DNA of 64,000 nt from Angiostrongylus vasorum (GCA_018806985.1 JADANN010000375.1:1922001-1986000); one strand, 5' to 3'; shown: positions 36,201 to 44,586, counted from the first letter of the stretch. The notes: a model not told the origin generated them from the sequence alone. A program made the numbers and translations.

Positions 36201-38989
36201 ACAATATGTAAAGCTTACACCAGAGAAACCTAAGGAAAAGCATCTTCTGTCCTTAAACGTTTAAGTACACCTATTTGGCTCCATTATAAAATGGTATCAA
36301 AAACCAAGCAATAATAACATACTGGTGGACTATCTACCTTCTCATTCCCCACAGAGGAAAAAAAGCACGGCTTGAAATATGTGCCGAACAGCTACAAGCG
36401 TCTGTACGGGAGGAGTAGAGCAGGAAGTACTACGCTTGGCACTACAAGTACTATCTCAAGTGCCGACGAATGAAGTCAGTTGAAAAAATGGGAGCTAGGC
36501 TCTATAACCGAAGCGATACTATCCGAAGCTAAATAGGAAGGTCCCTTTAAAGCTGCTTTTCATATAAAACGAAGTAAGCACCGCTATTAAGAGGTGCCTA
36601 AAAAAATGTGACCTGGAGAAGATACAGCGCCCTATCTCAGATTGATTTTCTGATCTGAGTAACGTTCATTGCTCACATTATGTGAAGAACACACAGGTGA
36701 CCATACTCCATACAAAGAGTTAGACGGTGAGTTTTCCTTAATGGGCTGATTTTTGGATTAGTTTTTGGATTAGGGTTTTTATATGTACTAAGAAATATCG
36801 AATAAATAATAAAATATATCATAGTATATCACGCCAGACTGTGAGGAAAGCGAAATCGCCGAAACGTCAGCCATCGTATTTGGAAAAAGAGGAGGTAGCA
36901 ATCTAGTGCTGGTTTAGGCAAGGACACTTTGTATGAAGAGGAAAATGTTCTGGAAAAAAACTGACAAACGATCACTAAGAGACCTCGTTTAGGAGACTTG
37001 GAATTCTTATTTTCATTTTTTATTCAGAGCAGTTTTCAGGCTACGCGAATATCGTCCTTTGGCGTCACCGTTACTTTGCCCAGATTTTAGATGTCCATTC
37101 TTTCGTACCCTCACTAATAGTGGACTCTGCATCTGGAATCCCCTAAAAGTAAGAAATTACTACTACTAATTAGTTTTATAAACTCTGCTGTGGAAGAAGA
37201 TATAGGAATTAAAAGTTTCTGCAGTAGTACAGCTATAAGAAAATTTGTTCACTGAGGCGTATTAGAGGTTCTGTTCAACAAAACATCATACGTATGGTGT
37301 TCACTCATTTTGTACTGCATGTGGTCGCTTCTCTTTGCGATGCGCCTTGGTTTAGATTCCATTCGTTGCGTCGTAGAAGTGAATAAATGCATATCTCGCC
37401 TATACAACAACTTTCGGTAACCTATAAATGTATGGCCTCCCTAACGGTTTACCGCCTCATCGTGGCTGGGAGGTGTTCCTGGGTGTCGGCTTGCGATGTA
37501 CAACGGGCAATTCACCTCCTGGCAGGGTGTACCAAGCTGAGATGGAGATCGGCGTTTCCATCAGGAAGCCCAGCCATGAGTAAGCCAATACCAGGATCCA
37601 TCACCGTCCTGATATCAAACTAGTCACATGGTGGCAAATCTCCCTCTGATCCACAAGGGCAGGGACAGCCTGTGGTGGTGAAGAGCCGGGGCAGACATTG
37701 GCTAGGCTGAACTCAGGATTCCAGGTAACGGCAGTGGCTTAACCAGCAAATCTCCGAGAAAGGGAGATTATGCTGGGGTCCGCACAACCATTGAGGACGG
37801 GCAATTAAAGTATCAAGTATCAAGTATAAATATACTGAGTCAGTACTTTTGTACTTCTGAACAAGTGTGGTATCAGTTTGCCAGCTCCATATGAATGGAA
37901 GTCTTGGCTCGCTCGCTGTGCGAGGTCCAACCAGGGATCACGTGTGGATTGTGGGTTACCTCTATCCACCGAGCTACACACGCTCTGAAGAAATTGTGGA
38001 AGGATGGATTTCACAACAATCACACATCCTCCATTAAGCTCTTCATGTACCCCAGTTTGGAATCCAATAAAGCTATGACTATGAACTCGGTCTGTAAGTG
38101 AAAACATAGCCTAACCGTCAGCTTAGTTGGTACTTCGCCCAATTTTTTTCCCCAAAATGAACAATTTTGTCGCAGACAAACCATTCGCCGCTCAATGAGG
38201 TGGAATCGTATGTGATTCTATGAGCATCTCTTTCGATCGTACATCCATTCAACTAGAAAAATTTACTTGTTTTTTCACTGACTTATTCATTTGTGTTATC
38301 CGACTTTACACATTTTGCGGATCCCAGCACTTTCAGTCGTTTCACTGTATCGCATCGGTCGCACTAATGTTCTTCTGAATTGAATGTTGGTTCGGTTGTA
38401 AACTAATTATTTCGTCTCATTCATGAATAGCCTTGAAATTCTGATCGAACTGCTGTGTTGCTGAATATCTGAAACTCTGGGGTACCTCTAGAGCATTTCC
38501 AGGCTCCAAAATTACTCACCGGCTTTTGTGAATCGGACAGAGCTCTTTCCAATGAAGTCTGGTTCCTGCATGAAGACTATGGAATGATGGGAGACTTTGT
38601 TTGCGTGGTGTGCGGTTGGCTCAGCAATCATGCGTGTACTATTGCACGACATCTGTAACCAGTGCGCTTCCTGGAGCCCATTATGAATAAAACTTAGGAA
38701 ATCCATAAGTTAGTCAGATATAACAAAATACGAAGTGTAATAGAAAATACGTGAAAATCTACTGCACACTTCTTCATGATAATTAAGTGGTATTTTTCAG
38801 GATTCTGAACCTTCCATGTCTTCTCAACTTATCACCGCCTGTGTGGTTTTACTGAGTATTCTGCTGATGATCATGGTGTTGTTTTTCATCTTTAGAAAAC
38901 CTCATCGAACTGACGACATTAAGAAACCGGTGAAGGCGTTCGGTGCCAGTCTCAGTTCTCTTAAATTCATCGACGAAGATGTTGTTTAA
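18245..38989 (+). CDS. Phospholipase B1-like membrane protein, probable pseudoenzyme
   Basis: Ten exons join in phase to 420 residues: 18245-18379, 21383-21572, 27029-27164, 28304-28382, 29756-29905, 30790-30858, 30930-31027, 33032-33139, 37040-37148, 38801-38989. Residues 1-17 are a signal peptide ([13 protein letters not shown]...). Family landmarks follow in order: a [15 protein letters not shown] block, [14 protein letters not shown], a WKLI strand (170-173), [21 protein letters not shown] then AIWN, and [15 protein letters not shown]. Residues 368-389 are a membrane span with a 31-residue tail outside the lipase fold. Known family members are ecto-lipases hydrolysing phospholipid esters. 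Here the nucleophile motif GDS is replaced by GHM (93-95) and the GxND block is absent, while the DxxH block remains (295-298), so catalysis is unlikely. Exon 6 has a weak acceptor and is the least certain. No AATAAA was seen close after the stop. Confidence 0.8.
18620..18890 (+). mobile_element. SINE-2 in intron 1
   Basis: Near-complete single unit: GCTGAGATATTTGCAAATCTC, GGTATCGAACCCGC (B box on the opposite strand), CACCCCACCATCCAGG (A box region), GTTGATCTGGGGAAC and AGTTAAGCTGAATGG, ending in GCAGTAAATAAAAAG. Confidence 0.8.
19152..19425 (-). mobile_element. SINE-1 in intron 1
   Basis: Well-preserved reverse copy: AAGCTCTCGGCGTTGGTCA at the tail side, GCCATGCATTCGACTTCATT, and head CACTGCGCCACACGCG (A box) with GGGATCGATTCCATG (B box). 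The TTTATCC tail is missing. Confidence 0.8.
19510..19675 (+). mobile_element. Penelope-like element terminal fragment (type A)
   Basis: Forward counterpart of 2,840-3,000, including GCGATTGCTGAACAAGAAAA and GTTTAACAAC. It ends exactly where the 24-bp inverted repeat begins. Confidence 0.55.
19545..19580 (+). ncRNA. Hammerhead ribozyme motif (PLE type)
   Basis: GGCT, core CTGAAGA (19,549-19,555), stem-II hairpin GGC/GCC, GAAA (19,569-19,572), TGTC with the cleavage position after the C, then AGCT closing stem I. The core is complete and stem III is minimal. Confidence 0.7.
19676..19751. repeat. 24-bp perfect inverted repeat
   Basis: The arms 19,676-19,699 and 19,728-19,751 are perfect reverse complements (AATGCCGAGGTTAATAG...) around a 28-base loop. 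The arm sequence recurs singly at 28,431-28,453 and 33,571-33,593, each time beside a PLE or SINE boundary. Confidence 0.85.
19760..19875 (-). mobile_element. Penelope-like element fragment with mutated hammerhead
   Basis: On the minus strand: GACT, TTGAGGA (canonical CTGAGGA with C changed to T), a GGCGAAATCC hairpin, GAAA, CGTC. The core change predicts loss of ribozyme activity. It follows the inverted repeat. Confidence 0.5.
20640..21010 (+). mobile_element. SINE-2 tandem dimer in intron 1
   Basis: A full unit (GATGTTGGGATGATTGCAAA ... AGTTAAGCTGAGGCTGATG, to about 20,880) is followed directly by the start of a second (TTTACTGCCTGTTAC ... GTCTGCGGTGGGGAAC), which stops at 21,005. Confidence 0.75.
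21052..21335 (+). mobile_element. SINE-1, short copy
   Basis: AATCGTATAGCTCAGGGTTTAG (A box), TCTGGTTCGATTCCAGG (a perfect B box), and a body ending in GCTTTATCCTTTATCCTTTA. It lies just 48 bp before exon 2 of the phospholipase-B-like gene. Confidence 0.75.
21880..25030 (-). mobile_element. RTE-clade LINE, degenerate, in intron 2
   Basis: Minus-strand fragments in correct order: AP-endonuclease (about 24,846-24,370; [26 protein letters not shown]), linker, RT palm and fingers (about 23,630-22,690; [24 protein letters not shown]), then the C-terminal part (22,578-22,216; [30 protein letters not shown]). Several frameshifts separate them. The RT catalytic FADD motif reads as LAHD near 22,730, so the first aspartate is lost. 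The 3' end near 21,890 has TGCTGGGGTCCGCACAGC and an AAGTAAGTATCC-type tail. Confidence 0.85.
25915..26340 (+). mobile_element. SINE-2 tandem dimer in intron 2
   Basis: Two units repeat with a period of about 305 bp: GATACAACCACAATGATGCTG appears at about 25,909 and again at 26,215. The second unit stops after the B-box region and then shows a short reverse end (GAAAAATAGTAATAGGTAGTA). Confidence 0.75.
26400..26765 (-). mobile_element. SINE-3 in intron 2
   Basis: The head at the right carries CGGGTCGAACAAGCGACAACG (B box, reverse) and ATCTTTAACCATTACGCTT (A box, reverse); the left part matches the other SINE-3 bodies. The copy is old. Confidence 0.5.
27255..27720 (+). mobile_element. SINE-2 dimer, strongly diverged
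   Basis: TACAACGACAATAGTGCTGAGAT, GGCTTCGAACCCGCGACTACC and CACCACCATCCC mark a first unit. A second begins after GAAAACACAATGTC and shows CTTCGATCCTGAGGTTACCC and CTACCACACCAAGCGAGG. The long plus-strand open frame at 27,561-28,106 starts inside it. Confidence 0.5.
27955..28050 (+). repeat. CT-rich microsatellite
   Basis: Runs of CTCTCT, CTCCCTCT and TCTCTCTC make up nearly the whole stretch. Confidence 0.75.
28080..28190 (-). mobile_element. tRNA-headed SINE fragment, probably SINE-3
   Basis: GCATGGAATCGAACCAGCGACCACG is a reverse B box; GTGACCAACACCATAGACAC lies where the A box would be. Only the head remains, 110 bp upstream of exon 4. Confidence 0.35.
28567..28602 (-). ncRNA. Hammerhead motif, cleavage site mutated
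   Basis: Minus strand: GGCT, CTGAGGA, GGCGAAGTCGCC hairpin, GAAA, CGTG, AGCC. The base before the cleavage position is G instead of the required A, C or U, so this copy should not self-cleave. Confidence 0.6.
28700..29130 (+). pseudogene. PLE GIY-YIG endonuclease relic
   Basis: Two frames together give the C-terminal nuclease of a Penelope-like element. First comes a cysteine-bearing lead-in ([20 protein letters not shown]). Then comes the GIY-YIG core ([27 protein letters not shown] with the conserved Arg and His). Last is a tail shaped like [20 protein letters not shown] ending DLAPYF. Frameshifts occur near 28,775 and 28,950. The enzyme would nick target DNA for retrotransposition. Confidence 0.75.
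29323..29358 (+). ncRNA. Hammerhead ribozyme motif (PLE type)
   Basis: GGCT, core CTGAGGA (29,327-29,333), stem II GGCG/CGCC with an AAAT loop, GAAA (29,347-29,350), CGTC, AGCC. Stem I pairs perfectly over four bases. This is the cleanest core in the window. Confidence 0.75.
29992..30290 (+). mobile_element. SINE-1 in intron 5
   Basis: GACGTATAACTCAGTGGCTAG (A box), GTTGGTTCAGTTCCTCG (B box with one change), a body, and TTGATCAACCCCGAACGCTTT with a short TTTATC tail. Confidence 0.65.
30480..30615 (-). mobile_element. SINE-1 head fragment
   Basis: GACAAGTCCAGAACCAATTTTTG, GGAATTGAACTAATTACC (reverse B box) and CACCTCTACGCTCTGTGCTA (reverse A box). The 3' half is missing. Confidence 0.5.
31150..31480. 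repeat. SINE-2 head-to-head pair, diverged
   Basis: A forward unit (GGGAACTACGTGAAATACAAGC ... CCTTCCTTGCCTTTCTC) meets, near 31,380, a reverse unit (GGTAAGGGTAATCGTGGGGTCGA ... CTCAACATCATTGTGGTTGT). Confidence 0.5.
31735..31815 (-). mobile_element. Penelope-like element end (type C), mutated hammerhead
   Basis: It matches 43,605-43,670 in the same orientation (TTTATTTGGCTAACG, CTTCATCTTCGTCGGAGCC). The hammerhead core reads CCGACGA and GAAC, so it is doubly broken. Confidence 0.5.
32704..33000 (-). mobile_element. SINE-2 directly upstream of exon 8
   Basis: It starts with the palindrome TTTGCTGCCTACTATAGGCAGCAAA (about 32,721-32,746), continues through ATGGTGTGGTGGTGAACGCG (A box) and a damaged B box to CAAATATCTCAGC. 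Its end lies about 32 bp before the exon 8 start at 33,032, so the intron's last bases abut the insertion. Confidence 0.75.
33608..33910 (+). mobile_element. SINE-1 preceded by PLE junction motif
   Basis: GCAGCGTGTAGGGCAGTGG (A box), GTCGGTTCGATGCTGTG (B box), a full body and GATTGATCAATGCCGTGAAC. Immediately upstream, 33,571-33,593 carries the CGACTTTC...AACCTCGGCAT motif seen in the 19,676-19,751 inverted repeat. Confidence 0.7.
35560..36890 (+). pseudogene. Penelope-like reverse transcriptase relic in intron 8
   Basis: Broken frames follow PLE RT order: [15 protein letters not shown] and [15 protein letters not shown] (35,650-35,760), [19 protein letters not shown] and [20 protein letters not shown] (35,860-36,000), a segment with [14 protein letters not shown] (36,310-36,370), and a fragment of the nuclease tail (36,610-36,650). 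At 36,840-36,878 a hammerhead-like end follows with core GTGAGGA in place of CTGAGGA. Stops and frameshifts make it inactive. Confidence 0.7.
37335..37990 (-). mobile_element. SINE-1 split by an nRTE insertion
   Basis: The 3' part (GCGCCTTGG ... CCTATAAATGTATGG, to 37,432) and the 5' part (GTGTGGTATCAGTTTGCC ... CCACCGAGCTACACACG, from 37,870) are one reverse SINE-1. They are separated by the element at 37,436-37,835, so the SINE is the older insertion. Confidence 0.7.
37436..37835 (+). mobile_element. nRTE, full length, nested
   Basis: Complete from CCTCCCTAACGGTTTACCGCC to ATTATGCTGGGGTCCGC and a tail AAGTATCAAGTATCAAGTATA. The tandem tail unit AAGTATC is especially clear here. Confidence 0.85.
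38330..38710 (-). mobile_element. SINE-3 copy
   Basis: Left end CACTTTCAGTCGTTTCACTG and GATTCTGATC-like body; right end with GGTGTGCGGTTGGCTCAGCAATC and ATCTGTAACCAGTGCGCTT, the reverse of the B and A boxes. It ends about 90 bp before exon 10 of the phospholipase-B-like gene. Confidence 0.5.
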
Positions 38990-40157
38990 AACTTTTAATC
39001 TTAGCCATTAAGCCATGTTGAGCAAAGAAATTTTTTTGGTGAACGTTTAAAATTTCTTCTTCAACAGCCGCTGCTTCTGTGTGACTTTATTTTTACCAGA
39101 TTTTGGTGATTGTCCTTAATTTTCATCACCTGGTGACTTGATCATTTAGAGTGTTTGTGTAAAAATATCCAGCACATATAAACGTACAATGTTAACACTT
39201 AGCAGCTAATTAACTTAGATTCTTAGATTTACCCCGCTCCACAAAAAATCGTCCAGGGCTTGCCACAATTTGCATCTGTCCTGCCACTTGCTGATTCGAC
39301 GAGGCATTTTTTTTTTCGAGAGTTCATGCCCTGTTCAGCTAGACCTATACCCTCGTACCGTGGCATTCACTGGTTTTGAAGTCACAGACCTTTGTTAATA
39401 GAAGACGGGTTTGCTGCCTTGCGACTGAGGATTTTCTAGAACGACAAGATTTGCTGATATAAGGTTGTGCACAAATAGGCTTTCTCCATGAAGTTCCGAA
39501 CCCCATTCTTAACTCGGATGGTCTTCGTGGATGAATTAGCCTAATGTTACACGTTGCAGTTCAGCATCAAGTTCAGCATCATGGGATGCGCACTTGACAC
39601 GGTGGCGCGGAATATCCCTAATTCCGAGTTAAATTCTGGTAGCATTAGCAAGCTTAAGATTCTTGTGGAATAATTCCGTGATTTGTAGAGGCTATTAGCA
39701 CAGTTTATTCTGTTCTGTTGTTGGTCATTTTCAACCTGTAAAATCATTGCTATTTTACAACATCTTTGTAAACAGTAGAGTGACATTTGGTCTTCACAAC
39801 AAAAATGGCTCGATCGTGTTTCTTCCCTCCGTTCTAGGATGATTAGCAAAGATTTTGTTGAATTACGGGCATCTTCTTCCTCATAATTACCACCATTGTA
39901 TCTATTACTTGCAAGAAAGGATATACTACTGCCGACCGTCCTTACTATGATTTACTTTTATGTTATGATTTCTTGTTCAATGCTGAAAAGTAAAATTGTA
40001 TTTGGTCCGGTTTTCAGTTGAAAGACAAAAAAAAGCTCATTCAAAGGTTCAAGCAAACAAACACCAATTTCAACAAAATGATTCCGAAAACTTTCATTAG
40101 TACGACTATGACTCTAATAACCTTTTAACAGATACTCCCTAGATTATGTTATCTTGA
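38990..40157. other. Intergenic region after the phospholipase-B-like gene
   Basis: It should contain that gene's 3' UTR. No canonical AATAAA was seen close to the stop. No repeat or further gene recognised. Confidence 0.35.
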
Positions 40158-40400
40158 TATGAGCGCGTGTAGTGCTGTTATTAGAGGTCCTCCACAAAGC
40201 ATATGTCGACCTTGATCGTCCGTCCGGGCTTATCAAATTGTTACCTGACTTGTCTTGGAGGATAGTAGAAGACCTAATACATCGCTAGCACACAACAAGT
40301 TATTGTATAGGCCAGCTATGCATTAAATCACTTCTAACGACATCTGATGATGTCGAAGGCATGGCGTGTCCCTCAGGGATTGATTGACGCCCAACGATTT
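40158..40400 (+). mobile_element. SINE-1 copy, head decayed
   Basis: GAGCGCGTGTAGTGCTGTTATTAG is a damaged A box. The B box is unclear. ACCTGACTTGTCTTGGAGGAT, CACTTCTAACGACATCTGATG and GGCGTGTCCCTCAGGGATTGA identify the family. Confidence 0.6.
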
Positions 40401-40507
40401 CTCCTTTACCTTTTACGAAACATTGATGTCCCGTCATTCTTCGTTCTCAATCAAATGCACTATCACACATTTGAAATACGTCCATATCAACGAAACCGTT
40501 CAGCAAG

Positions 40508-40965
40508 GCTCGTGTAGCGAGTGTATTGGCCAGTGGATCCTTACAATACATAGGTGCTGGTTGATTCGATCCCATGCTCCAGGCTCACCAAGCTTTCCAT
40601 CCTAGCAGCGTTGGTATACTGGGACCAGACATGTCACTGAGGATAAAAAACACTGACTTTTTAATGTTAACTATTTGGTTTTTGCCTCATACAGTTTTTC
40701 ACGGCAGGATATTATGTAAATTCAACCACAAGGATGCTGAAATATTTGCAAAACTCCGGACCGCAGGTGCCTGCAGTAGGTATCGAACACGGTACTACGC
40801 TTTCATGGATTGGCGTGTTCACCACCACACTATACGAGTCCCTCGTTTCGTCTTTCTCTCAGATGGTTTTTCTTTATAGATCGGTTAGCCACCACACTTC
40901 ACTGTGTAGGAGATTTGAACGCAACTACCTCTATGGCGCTACGAACGGCGTAGAATGTACGAGGC
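40508..40965 (+). mobile_element. SINE-1 split by a SINE-2 insertion
   Basis: The first part runs to about 40,645 (CGTGTAGCGAGTG, GATTCGATCCCATGC, GACCAGACATGTCACTGAGG). The second resumes at about 40,877 (GATCGGTTAGCCACCACAC ... GTAGAATGTACGAGG). A forward SINE-2 fills the gap. Confidence 0.65.
40660..40876 (+). mobile_element. SINE-2 nested in SINE-1
   Basis: CAGTTTTTCACGGCAGGATATT, GATGCTGAAATATTTGCAAAAC, GGTATCGAACACGG and TACGAGTCCCTCGTTTCG follow the family order; the distal end is missing. Confidence 0.7.
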
Positions 40966-40969
40966 CTAC

Positions 40970-41680
40970 CACAGGGATTTTTTTAATGCCTCGGTAGTTA
41001 AATGGGTCCTTTTCAAAAAGAATCCAACTTTCCTGGAGTTCTTGAAATGTTTCGGAGTACTCGCATCATTACCTAGGTCACCATCGAAAACAGAAAAAAA
41101 GCCCAGTAAGCTGTCAAACTAATTTCTAGGTGCAGACTGTTTTCATATGTTGCAAGGGCTCCATCACTTGTTTCTATTCGTATTGTGGTCTCCAAAACAT
41201 GATCCGTTAAGGTGGTAAGTTCACGCCCAGAGTGGCTTCACGAGCTATCGTTCCGGCAAAGGCGCTTACGAGTCCTAACCATAAGCAGTCGTCTACGATT
41301 GTGAGTCGGAGAATGGCCTACTAGCTTGCAAATGCGATTCTTCTAGAAACGCGATAAGCATGGAGATAAGTTGACTGCATGTTTGAGGATGAAAGTTTAA
41401 TCGAAATCGATCGTGGAATTAGCGAGAATTTGAGCCAACGCCATCAACCAATCATTTACATGGTACGCGTATCCCTCCTAGACCTCAACTCACTGGAACA
41501 ATGACGAATGCTGTCATTCGGATGGAACGCTTAAATGTGTTCGCATAGTGTCTGTTACTTATTAGGTTGTTTGGGCAAACTTTTCTAAACCTCATGATTT
41601 CAAATGTCTGTGTTTACCTTCCATAAGGCATACCTTCAACATTTGCATTTGACACATACCTTACAGAATACAAACTTACT
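40970..41680. other. Unassigned sequence downstream of lbp copy A
   Basis: A TGCCTCGGTAGTTAAATGGG motif at about 40,986-41,005 resembles the PLE junction motif. Otherwise nothing recognised. Confidence 0.35.
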
Positions 41681-41682
41681 TA

Positions 41683-41688
41683 TTTATT
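41683..41688 (-). promoter_or_regulatory. Poly(A) signal of lbp copy A
   Basis: AATAAA on the minus strand, 52 bases beyond the stop codon, a normal nematode spacing. Confidence 0.7.
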
Positions 41689-41739
41689 CAAGTAAATAGT
41701 TGGCGCAAGAAAGCCAAGAAACACAAAATAGTAATCTTA

Positions 41740-44586
41740 TCATTCTTTCATTCGCTCGTAAATTCTTGTGCTCTTCACTCCATTGCACTCGCAAACCTAA
41801 AAATGACGATACCTATTGATTGGAACAAAGATTTCTACAAAAAATATTCAGTCTCAAAACAATCGGAAACAGCGATTCTCCTCTCCTCGTCACCTGTCCC
41901 ATCATTTTCTTGTGGCGCTGTTTTCCCGTGCAGTTATTCTTCTTTGTGAAGAATCTAGGATACCGTAATGGACTTACAATATACAGCTTGCCATCCTGGA
42001 TATAACGTTCTACACGCGAATCTGCACCGCCGTTCTTACCCTTCTCAGTAAGAATAAGATGATCATTGTCTATCGTGTACGTCTGGCTGACCTAGAGAAA
42101 TGGGAAAATTATTGACACATAAATTGACCTTTCTCTCCATGATAACGTTATCTGTTTTAGCCCATGGTAATCTATCAAGGTCACTGATAAGGTAACCACG
42201 CGCCGAAGGTGAATAGTAAGCAACAAGAAAGAAACGACTGCTGGACAGTTTCGTTTAAGGAATACACGCATGCATCAGTTCTCGTTAACCCCCTTGTAAA
42301 TATCCAAACATATGGATTATGAAATTTAATACCCACGGAAGGTCCATATGCTTTCTCTAAAGAAAGAACATCCCGACGTATTCCAAGACCCATAAAGGAA
42401 CAAAGTTCAGAAAGAAAGAAGTCGTCAGAAAACATCTGATGTCCAAAGCAACACATTGCGCTAATTTGATTCCAAAACTCTTTCATACAGTTCATAAAAA
42501 AATAAAAAAAATGATAAAGCTCTCGGCGTTCAACCATCCCTGAAGGCTGCGCCATGCATTCGACTCCATTAAGTATCGTTTGGATGGGATTGAATACACA
42601 TCTGTCCTTTAAAATGACTCACGGTGGCCTACCGATGCATCGAACCAGTGCTGGTATCCCCGCAGACAAGTCTGGTAACAATTTGCCGACCCCAGAAGGA
42701 TGGAAGGCTTGGTGGGCCATGGGCGCGGGGATCGATTTCAGGCGTGTTGCATGGCGCATCTAACCACTGCGCCACACGCGCCCATACGCTTCATACTCCT
42801 CAGTAATATAAGTATTTAGCATATAACACCTTATAATGATTCTATTCATTTGATAAGGAGATGGTGGATGCTCTCAATATGAATATATCTTTGCTCGTAT
42901 TGAACTTTATTAATCGTATTCAAGAACTGTCGAAAATGTAGCTTTGGGAATTACGCGTTCAGCTTATTTTGCTCTATGATCCCAGTTCCGGAAAATGAAC
43001 CCTATTAACTAACATCACGTCCGTCTGCGGTCTTCTCGTCGAAGGTCTCGCCGATCTTAAATTTTGACACGTAAGTCTTGAACGTAGAAATCGATGTCAT
43101 CTTGATATGATCACCTTCGCGAACGAATTCCAAGTTGGGTTTTAAGTTCGCTGCTATTTTTCGTGTCATCAATCCAACTCCAGCCTAAAATAAACAGAAA
43201 ATATCTAAAAATAAGACTGCTTGCATTATAATTCAGAAGGTGGCTCGGCTCTAAGAATCTCTAGACTTCCTCAATCATTTTGCTTTTAAAATCCCAGAGA
43301 CAGAGACCGCTGGATTAGAGAAGGGTTTAGCGCCTTGGGAGTGGAATACTTCCAGAATGACTAGGATTCCTTTCAATGCAGGTACTGATGGACAACGCGA
43401 GAACAACATAAGAAGCCGAATCCGGTAATTAAATAAATAGAGAAAAGAAACAAATGTTCGATCGTTGAGCATTGACAACGACTTACTCCTTTTATAATTT
43501 AAGAAGAATCCACTCGTAACGATGAAAACCGTTTGAACTGATTGTGTAAAATCTCTTAGCCAACTCCTAAATTTTATTTCTAAAAACCATATAAGTATAT
43601 AACCTTTATTCGGCTAACGTTTCGACGTCTTCGTCTTCGTCGGAGCCGACGATCCGACTCGATCACCGGATTGGACAACTCGGATCATCAGCTCTGATGA
43701 AGACGAAAACGTCGAAACGTTAGCCGAATAAAAGTTGCATAACAACCTCGTGTAAGCTCAACAGTTTAAACACATGTGGACCAATCATACCTAGGTTAAA
43801 GGGAAGCAGGTTTCTGAAATCACACAGGTGATTCAAATCATGTCCATAGGAAGATAACGTGTGCGATGGGTCATACTGTTGTGCGATCGTAATCAGCTCT
43901 CTCTTATTAACAAAATCAGTTTTAGTAACCAGTAAAATCATAAGATAACCACTAAATCACTGCAAAAATCCTTTCGGTAGATAAGAATTCAGTTCAAATC
44001 GTAATGGAAGCACGGATGAAGCTATCAGGACGTACATTTCTCGGAAATTCTTCGTCGCTGATCATCGTGTCCTTGCATTCTTGACAAATTGACAAAAACG
44101 ACGTTGTCGTCAAGTTTTATTTATTGCCTACTATTTTTTATAAAGATGCTGAGATATTTGCAAAGCTCCAGACCGCTCGTGTCTGCGGTGGGGACCGAAC
44201 ACGCTATTACCCTTTCTAGGGGCTAACGCGTTCACCACTATACCAGGCGAGTCCTTTGTTTCGCCTTTCTCTCAGCCGTGTTATTGACCTAAAGGTGCTA
44301 TCAGCAAAAACGACGTTGTTGTGTCTCTCGTGACATCTCGGACCACAGCCCATAAAACTCTACTAGTGTTTGCCAAACAGTTCTTGCTTCTTTTTGTAAC
44401 TCTTCGTAGTAAAAAGTTCTAACGTGGCATGGTACGACAAGAAAAATAAAGAATAGCGATAAAATTCCGTAGTCGATATTGTTGACCCTGTAAAATAGAA
44501 AGTGCACAAACCTCCTTCAAATAGGCGTCGAAGTTCTCCGAAGAGATAAACGACCATTTCCCAAGAATGTCTTGTTCGATCGGCAT
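41740..44586 (-). CDS. Intracellular lipid-binding protein (FABP family), copy A
   Basis: Four phase-0 exons (44586-44512, 43184-43014, 42091-41978, 41796-41740) encode 138 residues, the usual size for a cytosolic fatty-acid-binding protein. The N-terminus [20 protein letters not shown] contains the family signature G-x-W-x-F-x4-N-F-D. Next come [16 protein letters not shown], the [21 protein letters not shown] strand region and QDGKLYI. The C-terminus has [12 protein letters not shown] with the Arg-x-Tyr pair (131, 133) that binds the ligand carboxylate in this family. There is no signal peptide, so it should act in the cytosol, carrying fatty acids or related lipids. All splice sites are GT-AG. 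A TTTCAG acceptor three bases before the ATG suggests spliced-leader trans-splicing. It resembles the lbp-5 to lbp-9 type of free-living nematodes; exact orthology is not decidable here. Confidence 0.9.
42510..42790 (-). mobile_element. SINE-1 in lbp-A intron 2
   Basis: Reverse copy with TAAAGCTCTCGGCGTTC at the tail side, GCGCCATGCATTCGACTCC, GGGGATCGATTTC (B box) and CACTGCGCCACACGCGCCC (A box). Confidence 0.8.
43605..43770. mobile_element. PLE type-C fold-back with two hammerhead ends
   Basis: The left part (minus sense, GGCTAACGTTTCGACGTCTTCG) and right part (plus sense, GACGAAAACGTCGAAACGTTAGCC) are inverted copies of one PLE end, separated by about 20-30 bases. The left core reads CCGACGA (mutated), the right CTGATGA (intact). 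It lies in lbp-A intron 1. Confidence 0.7.
43691..43725 (+). ncRNA. Hammerhead ribozyme motif (PLE type)
   Basis: GCT, core CTGATGA (43,694-43,700), stem II GACG/CGTC with an AAAA loop, GAAA (43,714-43,717), CGTT, AGC. The classical CUGAUGA core and a four-pair stem II are present; stem I pairs over three bases. Confidence 0.7.
44120..44310 (+). mobile_element. SINE-2 in lbp-A intron 1
   Basis: TTTATTGCCTACTATTTTTTAT, GATGCTGAGATATTTGCAAAG, GGGACCGAACACGC (B box region) and CACCACTATACCAGGCGAGTC, ending at GGTGCTATCAGC. Confidence 0.75.
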
